Assembly (NCBI GenBank): GCA_028288365.1
Contig: JAQBNU010000027.1
Span: 62,001 to 126,000 of the forward strand
From: Chitinophagaceae bacterium
Lineage (GTDB): Bacteria; Bacteroidota; Bacteroidia; Cytophagales; Cytophagaceae
Length of the DNA stretch: 64,000 nucleotides
Direction of reading: 5' to 3'
Below are positions 1 to 6,099 of the stretch, piece by piece (position 1 is the stretch's first letter; each line of letters opens with the position of its first letter). The notes below the pieces were generated by a model. That model ran no database searches. It was not told the DNA's origin and was given only the letters and a program-made list of their open reading frames with translations. A program made the translations under genes and the position numbers.

Positions 1-578
1 TGTATTTTAGTCAGTCCGGCAAGTGTAGTGAAAAATAAACTGAGAAAAAGGAGGTAATGCTTTTTACTTTCATTCCATACAAAGAAATAGTAGAGCCCCG
101 CGATGGAAGTTGATAAAGAAACAATATCCGGAATGGCGGTGACAGAGTGATAATATAAAATCGGACTGAAGGTAAATGCCCATGTTCCGCAGAAGGCGAC
201 TAAATAATCTTTAAAGAAAAAAAACGACAAGGCATAAAAATACCAGATGCCAAGTGCAAAATATAAAAAAGCAACCAGCCTGTTAATTCCGTCACTGTAA
301 CCGAAGACTTTGCTAATGAGTGCAGCAGTATATTCAAAAGAAGGAAATTGCATGCCTGTCACGCCGTTAGTTCTTCCACGGTTATCGATACGTGGTTTGA
401 AAAGATTCATACTTTCTTCTACATAGTTACGTGCTACAGTAGACGTATGACACTGCCTCCAGACATGTCCTCCCTTGGGTGGAAGGTTGAGGAAGAAAAT
501 GTGTGAAAGGATATAAAACGAAAAAATAACAATGAGCCCCTGTTTCTTGTTAGAGAATATGTTGAATAGGTAGTTCAT
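1..578 (-). CDS. GT-C / glycosyltransferase family 39-like membrane protein, N-terminal part
   Basis: An open frame of 192 codons starts at the ATG complementary to 576-578 and runs off the left edge without a stop, so the gene is cut by the window. The start MNYLFNIFSNKK is followed by a hydrophobic segment, then a loop with VWRQCHTSTVARNY near residue 40. A WRQ loop of this kind is familiar from Bacteroidota GT39-like (dolichyl-phosphate-mannose-type) membrane glycosyltransferases. At least three more membrane segments follow (LVAFLYFALGIWYFYAL, LVAFCGTWAFTFSPILYY and a third near the edge). The family transfers sugars from polyprenyl-phosphate donors on the periplasmic face. The acceptor cannot be inferred. 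The family call rests on topology and one motif. Confidence 0.6.
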   Translation of the reverse strand, partial: MNYLFNIFSNKKQGLIVIFSFYILSHIFFLNLPPKGGHVWRQCHTSTVARNYVEESMNLFKPRIDNRGRTNGVTGMQFPSFEYTAALISKVFGYSDGINRLVAFLYFALGIWYFYALSFFFFKDYLVAFCGTWAFTFSPILYYHSVTAIPDIVSLSTSIAGLYYFFVWNESKKHYLLFLSLFFTTLAGLTKI

Positions 579-660
579 TTATACGAATAGATGACTGTTA
601 TAATCTATAAACTTAACACCATTAAGTAGATTATTAAACTATTTTGAGTTAAAACTTAAG

Positions 661-790
661 GATAAGACCTGTGGAAAGTTCTACCCCATTGCCTTGAAAA
701 GTAATTTGCTCCCGTCTACTTTAACCGTTCTTCCTGGACTGTGGTGTCGATCTGCTTGAAAGCCATAAGTGGTAGAGACGAGGTCTGCGG
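661..790. ncRNA. Candidate structured RNA or leader element (strand uncertain)
   Basis: This 130-bp stretch between the GT-C gene and a terminator has no convincing gene but nested complementary segments: AGACCT (665-670) with AGGTCT (781-786), TCTACC (680-685) with GGTAGA (771-776), and a local hairpin AAAGTA (698-703) with TACTTT (717-722). Read on the minus strand it would lie in the leader of the gene starting at 578. Read on the plus strand it would be a free RNA of about 130 nt. A start-less minus-strand open frame of about 50 codons also crosses it. No known RNA family was recognised. Confidence 0.3.
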
Positions 791-800
791 AAAAACAAGC

Positions 801-835
801 AATAAAAAAGCCACACTGTTTCGCAATGTGGCTTT
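801..835 (-). terminator. Intrinsic terminator of the beta-barrel gene
   Basis: The 9-bp perfect stem AAAGCCACA (807-815) / TGTGGCTTT (827-835) is followed on the minus strand by a run of T. It lies about 20 bp past the stop of the gene at 855-1556. Confidence 0.8.
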
Positions 836-854
836 CTACAGAAAAGAAGTATGT

Positions 855-1556
855 TTAGAATTTTACAGCTAAACCGGTTGTCAATTCAAAATTGACCATG
901 ACAAGGTGCATCGGTTTACCTGGTAAATCATAAGTACCGGTGTTGGTTTCTACCTGGCTTGTTTTCAAAGAATAAATTCCAAATCCTGCGTCAGCAAAGA
1001 AACCTATATGCTGTGTGAAGTACAAGCGCATACCAAAAGAAGGTTTTACATAACCGCCTTTAAGTGCGTACTGAAAGGAGCCGTCTGTTGACGTGATGTT
1101 ATTGTAAGTCGAACTATAGTAAATGTAATCGCTATTGTCTTCTACATAATTCAGAAAACTTAATCCAACACTTAAGCGAGTATACAATTCGAGTTTTTCT
1201 TTGCGTGCAAAGTGAAAGGCTCCAAATAATCCAAAGCTGTTGGCTGTTGACTTGTTAGCATTGGTATTGATATAAGATCCATGTTGAAAGGAACCACCGA
1301 TTCCAAACTTATTAGAGATCGCATACTCTGCAGATACAGGAAAAAGAACACCTGCGGAATAGTTCAGGTCAATGTCGTAAATATCTCCACTGGTGTGATT
1401 CAAATTAGCCGCGGTAAAATTGCGGTAACCGTAACCCACACCAATACCTACACCTCCGTTGAGGATGAAATTGTTTCTTTTAAAAGCCTGTGCAAAAACA
1501 GCAGTACTATTGATGCCGGTTAATAATACGGCAGCAAACAGAATGATTTTTTTCAT
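855..1556 (-). CDS. Outer-membrane beta-barrel family protein
   Basis: A 233-residue exported protein. The signal peptide MKKIILFAAVLLTGINSTAVFAQA ends in an AQA-type cleavage site. The rest alternates short aromatic and hydrophobic strands with glycine-rich turns (GVGIGVGYGYRNF, GLFGAFHFARKEKLELYTRLSVGLSF) and ends in VMVNFELTTGLAVKF, whose terminal Phe is typical of outer-membrane barrels. It resembles the small OmpA-like or OMP_b-brl barrels that are abundant in Bacteroidota. The role is unknown. It is a single-gene unit closed by its own terminator. Confidence 0.75.
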   Translation of the reverse strand: MKKIILFAAVLLTGINSTAVFAQAFKRNNFILNGGVGIGVGYGYRNFTAANLNHTSGDIYDIDLNYSAGVLFPVSAEYAISNKFGIGGSFQHGSYINTNANKSTANSFGLFGAFHFARKEKLELYTRLSVGLSFLNYVEDNSDYIYYSSTYNNITSTDGSFQYALKGGYVKPSFGMRLYFTQHIGFFADAGFGIYSLKTSQVETNTGTYDLPGKPMHLVMVNFELTTGLAVKF

Positions 1557-1604
1557 GTGAGAAAATAAGATGTTAAGATGTAAAAAAGTAAATCAGAAAA
1601 TTTT

Positions 1605-1640
1605 AAAAAACAGTGAGCTGGTCTTATACGGCTCACTGTT
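1605..1640 (-). terminator. Intrinsic terminator downstream of the SlyD-like gene
   Basis: The 10-bp perfect stem AACAGTGAGC (1609-1618) / GCTCACTGTT (1631-1640) is followed by a T-rich run on the minus strand (complement of 1601-1610). It lies about 50 bp past the isomerase stop codon. Confidence 0.75.
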
Positions 1641-1660
1641 AAAACAAAATGTTTTTGCAT

Positions 1661-1686
1661 CACTCGGTTACGAGCGGTGTTTTTTA
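1661..1686 (+). terminator. Plus-oriented hairpin with T-run, back to back with the previous one
   Basis: CACTCG (1661-1666) pairs with bulged CGAGCGGTG (1671-1679), and TTTTTT follows on the plus strand. No plus-strand gene precedes it. It may end antisense or short-RNA transcription from about 1560-1680. Confidence 0.35.
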
Positions 1687-2193
1687 TTAATGATGATGTC
1701 CATGAGGACCGTGTACATGACCGTGGTCCAGCTCTTCAGCCGTTGCTTCTCTTACATCAGCAATGGTGCCGGAGAAGAATAAATTTTTACCAGCTAATGG
1801 ATGATTGAAGTCCATAACAACCACATCGGATTTCACTTCGACTACCGTGCCATTCATCGCATGACCGTCCTGATCGCGCATAGGAAGCACGTTACCGGCT
1901 TTCACCATGTTTTCATCAATTTTGCCTTCGAATTCAAAAATGTTTTTTGGCAATTCAACAATGGCTTCTTCATCGTATTCACCGTATCCATTTTCTGAAG
2001 TGATCGAAAACGAAAATTTATCACCGGCTTTCAAACCGTTAAGGTGTGTTTCAAAATCAGGAAGTACGTTGTTTGAACCAAATAAAAACACAAATGGGTT
2101 TTCAGGTGTTGTTGTTTCAAATGCATCGCTGCTTGCGCTGTCAAGGCGAAGTTCGTAAAGTAACTCAACTACTTTGTTGGGAGATATTTGCAT
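1687..2193 (-). CDS. FKBP-type peptidyl-prolyl isomerase, SlyD-like
   Basis: A 168-residue cytoplasmic protein with the SlyD arrangement. An N-terminal FKBP segment (VVELLYELRLDSASSDAFE) and PFVFLFGSNNVLPDFETHL lead into the insert-in-flap domain (DKFSFSITSENGYGEYDEEA). The FKBP part resumes at VVVMDFNHPLAGKNLFFSG, the hallmark DxNHPLAG segment of SlyD. The tail HGHVHGPHGHHH is a metal-binding histidine cluster like the one through which E. coli SlyD binds nickel. The expected activity is proline isomerisation and chaperoning. It is divergent from the thioredoxin-like gene at 2333 and has its own terminator. Confidence 0.9.
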   Translation of the reverse strand: MQISPNKVVELLYELRLDSASSDAFETTTPENPFVFLFGSNNVLPDFETHLNGLKAGDKFSFSITSENGYGEYDEEAIVELPKNIFEFEGKIDENMVKAGNVLPMRDQDGHAMNGTVVEVKSDVVVMDFNHPLAGKNLFFSGTIADVREATAEELDHGHVHGPHGHHH

Positions 2194-2332
2194 GATATAA
2201 TCTGTTATTTTGGAAAGACCGTAAAGGTAGATCTATTTGTTTTTAAATCCTTCTTTTCTATACAAAATAGAGGCTGTTGGGTCAAAAAAAGGATAAAGGG
2301 GAATTATATACTTTCTGGTGGTGTTTAGAGGC

Positions 2333-2950
2333 ATGGAAAAAATGCAAGAACATCTTATTCCGGTAAGCGAACTTTCAGGAACGTATACCTATACGCAATA
2401 CCGTCAACTGATTGATCAGTTATTGGCAAAAAATAATACAACAGGAACCAACCAGTCTGCTTTTTATATTGATTACACGCGCCAGAATGTGGAGCGCATG
2501 AAGCAGGCAGAACAACTAATAAATATTCCGATGGATGCCATATCAAAAATTACAAAACCTCTCGAATTTTTGGTCATCTCAGAAGGTTGGTGTGGAGATG
2601 CTTCTTATGTAGTACCTGTTATTGCTGCCTTGGCAAAAGCATTACCGGCAATAGATTTGAAGATTATTTTAAGAGACGAACACCTTGACATCATGGATAA
2701 GTTCTTAACCAATGGTGGCCGATCCATTGCTAAATTGATTGTAATAGATCCCATGACGCATCAGGTGTTGGCCGACTGGGGACCACGTCCTATAGGGGCA
2801 CAAGAGATTGTGACAGAAATGAAACAAAGACCGGATTTCAATCAAAGAGAAATGGCTACAGCCTTGTTCAAATGGTATGCAGCAGACAAAGGTGAAAGCA
2901 CCTTAAATGAATTGATAAATGTTTTATTGCCGTTGGAAGAATTGCAATAA
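2333..2950 (+). CDS. Thioredoxin-like family protein with single-cysteine WCGDA motif
   Basis: A 205-residue cytoplasmic protein. I chose ATG 2333 (MEKMQEHLIPV) over an upstream GTG because it gives a conventional start. The thioredoxin-fold part begins around residue 75 (LEFLVISEGWCGDASYVVPV). The usual WCGDC redox motif is WCGDA here, so only C87 remains and the second position is Ala90. Later segments (LKIILRDEHLDIMDKFL, GGRSIAKLIVIDP) match the thioredoxin-like family that is widespread in Bacteroidota. Dithiol oxidoreductase activity by the normal mechanism is unlikely; a monothiol or binding role is possible. It converges on the MEKHLA gene with 14 bp between stop codons. Confidence 0.75.
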   Translation: MEKMQEHLIPVSELSGTYTYTQYRQLIDQLLAKNNTTGTNQSAFYIDYTRQNVERMKQAEQLINIPMDAISKITKPLEFLVISEGWCGDASYVVPVIAALAKALPAIDLKIILRDEHLDIMDKFLTNGGRSIAKLIVIDPMTHQVLADWGPRPIGAQEIVTEMKQRPDFNQREMATALFKWYAADKGESTLNELINVLLPLEELQ

Positions 2951-2964
2951 GTCTGAAGGTGCTG

Positions 2965-3444
2965 TCATGACAAGTATTCCCAGGTGTTAAAGATCGCTGC
3001 CTGACCTTGTTGTACACCTGCTGCATCCGCGATGTTCCATAAAGTAACGTTACGTATGTAAAATTCTTTACCTGTTGCATCGATGCGTATGCCTTCGTAG
3101 CCAGAAATGTATCCTTTGCGGAAAGCCTCTTTTAGAGCGGCGTCCCGCTTTTCTACTTTGTCTTCGCGTGCAGATGAACGAGAAGGTAATTGGGTAAATG
3201 TTTCCCAATTCATTCCCCAAAGTCGCTGAGCCGCTTGATTGGCGTAGTTAAAAACAGGATCATTTTCTATTCCATGTGATACGATAACATACTCACTGGT
3301 GTACAAAGCCTCTGGTAGAGAGGTTATCAGATTGTTAAGCGGAAATTTTTTTCCACAGATGCGCTGATAACTTTCAACTAATAAATGGCTGTGTTTTATA
3401 GTAGACGGCTCCTGCCAAATGCTGTTAGAACTCATTTTTTTCAA
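2965..3444 (-). CDS. MEKHLA domain-containing protein
   Basis: A 159-residue soluble protein. Residues about 50-155 carry the PAS-like MEKHLA domain seen at the C-terminus of plant HD-ZIP III proteins and as a stand-alone protein in bacteria. Visible signature segments are VIVSHGIENDPVFNYANQAA, LWGMNWETFTQLPSRSS, ISGYEGIRIDATGKEFYI and QGQAAIFNTWEYL. Stand-alone bacterial members have no firmly known role; small-molecule or redox sensing is inferred from the PAS fold. No effector gene is adjacent. Confidence 0.85.
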   Translation of the reverse strand: MKKMSSNSIWQEPSTIKHSHLLVESYQRICGKKFPLNNLITSLPEALYTSEYVIVSHGIENDPVFNYANQAAQRLWGMNWETFTQLPSRSSAREDKVEKRDAALKEAFRKGYISGYEGIRIDATGKEFYIRNVTLWNIADAAGVQQGQAAIFNTWEYLS

Positions 3445-3592
3445 TTATTTTATCGAAATGGAAAATCAAAACTAAACAAAAACCAATGTTATCGTAATGC
3501 TAACCTCTTGAAAACAAGGCTAGAACTTATCCACAGTACGCACCAAATGGCATGGTTTAGCGTATATAGAATAGTGAATCAAACCTTTAAAA

Positions 3593-3599
3593 AAGGAGG
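3593..3599 (+). promoter_or_regulatory. Strong Shine-Dalgarno AAGGAGG
   Basis: AAGGAGG lies 5 bp before ATG 3605 and fixes the start of the 137-residue protein. Such a complete anti-16S match is uncommon among Bacteroidota genes, including the other genes in this window. Confidence 0.6.
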
Positions 3600-3604
3600 C
3601 TATT

Positions 3605-4018
3605 ATGGCAATGAAGATTCGTACCTATGCGCTATTGCAATTCCTTCACCCGATTGCAAAAAAGCCAATGCAGCAATTGCACCGTCAATACTGCAGAATA
3701 AAAGGGAAGCTCTACTTCTCTTCTACTTCCATCCCTTTAATGAAAGCCAAAGTCTGGATCGAGACCGGTCATGGCGCGAAGTTCCCGATTGCTTATTCTT
3801 CGGAAGAAGGCGCCTTCATTATGGATATGCTTACAGGGAGAGGTTCATCCTCTTTGAAGGTAAGTTATTTTGGTAAAGAATATTCTTTTGATAACATCGG
3901 TAATTCTCTGGGCTCCGTATTTCATCCTGGTTTCATGACGACAGATGACTTGGCGTTGGTGTTGGATGTAGAAAAAAATTCGGTGCCGTTTATCCGTCTC
4001 ACCGAAGAAGAAAATTAA
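3605..4018 (+). CDS. Hypothetical protein, 137 residues
   Basis: I do not recognise the family. The first 45 residues are basic (MAMKIRTYALLQFLHPIAKK, then QLHRQYCRIKGKLYFSS), with no signal peptide or membrane segment. The remainder (AKVWIETGHGAKFPIAYSS, GSSSLKVSYFGKEYSFDNIG, DDLALVLDVEKNSVPFIRL) looks like a small alpha/beta or beta-rich domain. The start is fixed by the strong ribosome-binding site. An overlapping longer frame at 3385-3876 has no comparable signal and was not chosen. It converges on the DUF3127 gene across a family D inverted repeat. Confidence 0.55.
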   Translation: MAMKIRTYALLQFLHPIAKKPMQQLHRQYCRIKGKLYFSSTSIPLMKAKVWIETGHGAKFPIAYSSEEGAFIMDMLTGRGSSSLKVSYFGKEYSFDNIGNSLGSVFHPGFMTTDDLALVLDVEKNSVPFIRLTEEEN

Positions 4019-4023
4019 AATTG

Positions 4024-4079
4024 GACAGTTGTCAATGATCGGCAAAGTATACGTTGACTTTGTATCACAGACAACTGTC
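4024..4079. repeat. Family D inverted repeat
   Basis: The 10-bp perfect arms GACAGTTGTC (4024-4033) and GACAACTGTC (4070-4079) flank a 36-bp centre between convergent genes. The right arm also occurs at 45110-45121 and the left arm is its reverse complement, which makes this a member of the dispersed family D. Confidence 0.7.
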
Positions 4080-4092
4080 TATTGATGATTAG

Positions 4093-4458
4093 TTAGAAAG
4101 GTAAATCGTTTAATTCATCCGCACCTCCTGCGCTGAACGATTCACCTGCTGGATAGGAGTCATCGGAGCTTCCTCCTCTCGAAGGAGAAGATCCATTGTC
4201 GGCTTCTACTTTCCAGGCTTTAGCATCTGTATACCATTTGCCGTTATACTCTCTGCTCTCCACATCGAAAGACACTTTTACTGCAGTACCCTCTGACAGG
4301 GGACTCTGATCTATTTTATCTCCCCACAAACTGAAACAAACTTTTTTAGGGTAGTTGCCTGAAGTTTCAATGACAAACTCCTGTTTTTTCCAACCTCCGT
4401 TTTTTCCGTCACCTTTTTGCAACGCAAGCAACTGTACAATTTTTCCTGATAGTTCCAT
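4093..4458 (-). CDS. DUF3127 domain protein (OB-fold-like, SSB-type tail)
   Basis: A 121-residue cytoplasmic protein. Residues 1-85 are the DUF3127 domain (MELSGKIVQLLALQKGDGKN, GWKKQEFVIETSGNYPKK, VKVSFDVESREYNGKWYTDA), a Bacteroidota family thought to adopt an OB fold. A low-complexity Ser/Gly linker follows and the protein ends in ADELNDLPF. That layout, OB fold plus flexible linker plus acidic tip ending in LPF, mirrors single-stranded DNA-binding protein, whose tip is DDDIPF and recruits repair enzymes. DNA binding is inferred, not shown. It is divergent from the permease at 4528. Confidence 0.85.
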   Translation of the reverse strand: MELSGKIVQLLALQKGDGKNGGWKKQEFVIETSGNYPKKVCFSLWGDKIDQSPLSEGTAVKVSFDVESREYNGKWYTDAKAWKVEADNGSSPSRGGSSDDSYPAGESFSAGGADELNDLPF

Positions 4459-4527
4459 TCTTAATCGTTTGCTAACAAATTATTTTTTAATATTAACCGT
4501 CTTATTGCGGGTTACAAAAATACAAAA

Positions 4528-5565
4528 ATGAGTGTAAGAAAACTATTAAATACACCTCTTCAATTCTGGACTTTTGTCTTGTTGAGTAGTTTCGCTGCAT
4601 TCATTATTTATGAACTAAGAGAATACGCCAATGCCATTTTAGGCACGATTATCTTCTATGTACTTTTCAAACCCATCATGCGCAAATGGCACGAAAAAAA
4701 AGGTTACAACAAACACCTGATCGCAACAGCCATTGTCTTTAGCATTTTGCTTATTCTCGTATTGCCATGTGCAGCTATGGCCGGTTTTTTTGTTCCGAAA
4801 TTGAGCTTGTTTTTGAGCGACTCATCTTTTTTAATACAGTCTTTTTATGAACTCGAGGCAAAAGTAGTCAAGCTTACCGGCTACAAAATCGTTACACCCG
4901 ACAACCTGGATAAGCTTCGTGTATACATGGCCGAATGGGCCAATGTGTTGGTAGGTGGTACCATCAGTCTGCTTGCTAATCTGCTGCTCATGTTTTTTAT
5001 GGTTTATTTTGCGCTAATCAATACGGGTAAAATAGAAAGCTACCTGGAAGAATTTCTTCCGTTCAAACCTCAAACCCTGAACCGCTTTGCGGTAGAGCTG
5101 AGAACCATGACCTATACCAATGTCATCTTGGCACCGGTACTGGCTTTGATCCAGGGCTTTTGTTCTTTCATTGCCTATTGGTTTTTAGGATTGGACCAAC
5201 CCTTGTTCTGGGGAATTATGACAGCTGTCTTTTCTTTTTTACCTGTCGTCGGATCGGCTATCATTTGGATACCTGCAGCCATTTACCTTTATACTTCAGG
5301 CATGCACTGGCAAGCATATGCTATGGTCGCCTATGGCATAGCTATCATCGGCGTTTCAGATAATCTGTTCCGATTTATTTTTGCCAGTAAAATAGGAGAT
5401 GTTCACCCGATGATTACTATATTGGGCATATTGTTGGGAGTTAATTTGTTTGGCATAGCAGGATTTATTTTTGGTCCACTATTGTTGTCCTACTTCTTTT
5501 TGATGTTAGACATTTATAAGCAAACCTATTTAAGCGAGCAACACGAGATCGTCAGCAACAAGTAG
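4528..5565 (+). CDS. AI-2E family transporter (PerM/YdiK-like permease)
   Basis: A 345-residue inner-membrane protein with about eight membrane segments: two near the N-terminus (FWTFVLLSSFAAFIIYEL, AILGTIIFYVLFKPIMR), a soluble stretch at residues 95-140, and a C-terminal bundle with FLPVVGSAIIWIPAAIYLY and GILLGVNLFGIAGFIFGPLL. This is the signature layout of the AI-2E/UPF0118 family. Members include the quorum-signal exporter TqsA and Na+/H+ antiporters, so the substrate is open. It stands alone between DUF3127 and the fatty-acid operon. Confidence 0.9.
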   Translation: MSVRKLLNTPLQFWTFVLLSSFAAFIIYELREYANAILGTIIFYVLFKPIMRKWHEKKGYNKHLIATAIVFSILLILVLPCAAMAGFFVPKLSLFLSDSSFLIQSFYELEAKVVKLTGYKIVTPDNLDKLRVYMAEWANVLVGGTISLLANLLLMFFMVYFALINTGKIESYLEEFLPFKPQTLNRFAVELRTMTYTNVILAPVLALIQGFCSFIAYWFLGLDQPLFWGIMTAVFSFLPVVGSAIIWIPAAIYLYTSGMHWQAYAMVAYGIAIIGVSDNLFRFIFASKIGDVHPMITILGILLGVNLFGIAGFIFGPLLLSYFFLMLDIYKQTYLSEQHEIVSNK

Positions 5566-5637
5566 AAAATGGTGAAATTTAAAGATGAACTCACTTGTAT
5601 AACATTTTACATGCACGCATCGTTTAATTAAATAAAG

Positions 5638-6072
5638 ATGAAACCAAGAGAAACAGTTGACTTCCATATCAAGTCGGCGTGGCATCACATTTCAAAAGCT
5701 TACAACGAACAAGGGGCTCCTTACGGAGCCACGGCAGCCACTGGTTTTGTGCTACTTAACATCGACGCAGTAGAAGGCTCTCCGGTCACTACGATTGGTC
5801 CTGCCTTAGGAATGGAGCCCGGAAGTTTATCCCGTATCTTAAAAAAATTAGAGAAAGAAGGTATCATACAACGGATTCAGGACCCTAGCGACAAACGGTT
5901 GGTCAGGGTTTTTTTGACAGAAAAGGGAAAGCTATTCAGGGAAGTGGCGCGTAAAACGGTGAAAGCATTCAATGTAAAAGTGAGGGAAGAAATTCCGGAA
6001 CAAAAACTGGCAGTGTTTTTCGAAGTCATGGACAAGATCCATGAGATCATTCACAAGAAGAATATTTACTAA
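5638..6072 (+). CDS. MarR family transcriptional regulator
   Basis: A 144-residue winged-helix regulator. The N-terminal helix (TVDFHIKSAWHHISKAYNEQ) serves dimerisation. VTTIGPALGMEPGSLSRILKKL is the recognition helix-turn-helix, and GIIQRIQDPSDKRLVRVFLT is the classic MarR wing with the DxRD-like DPSDKR. The gene ends 27 bp before the FadN-type gene and points the same way, so it is probably the first gene and local repressor of the beta-oxidation operon, perhaps released by acyl-CoA. The ligand is an inference from position. Confidence 0.88.
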   Translation: MKPRETVDFHIKSAWHHISKAYNEQGAPYGATAATGFVLLNIDAVEGSPVTTIGPALGMEPGSLSRILKKLEKEGIIQRIQDPSDKRLVRVFLTEKGKLFREVARKTVKAFNVKVREEIPEQKLAVFFEVMDKIHEIIHKKNIY

Positions 6073-6099
6073 TTAATAATTCAATCCGCTGTATTTATT

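Noticed and set aside
661-790. Short minus-strand protein across the structured element
   Set aside because: The frame lacks an initiation codon, starts within the upstream terminator hairpin and has no recognised family.
3527-3535. DnaA box TTATCCACA as part of a replication origin
   Set aside because: It is a single box with no cluster, no AT-rich unwinding region and no dnaA/dnaN neighbours.
3385-3876. 163-residue plus-strand frame overlapping the 137-residue protein
   Set aside because: It begins inside the promoter region of the MEKHLA gene, lacks a ribosome-binding site and overlaps the frame that has AAGGAGG.
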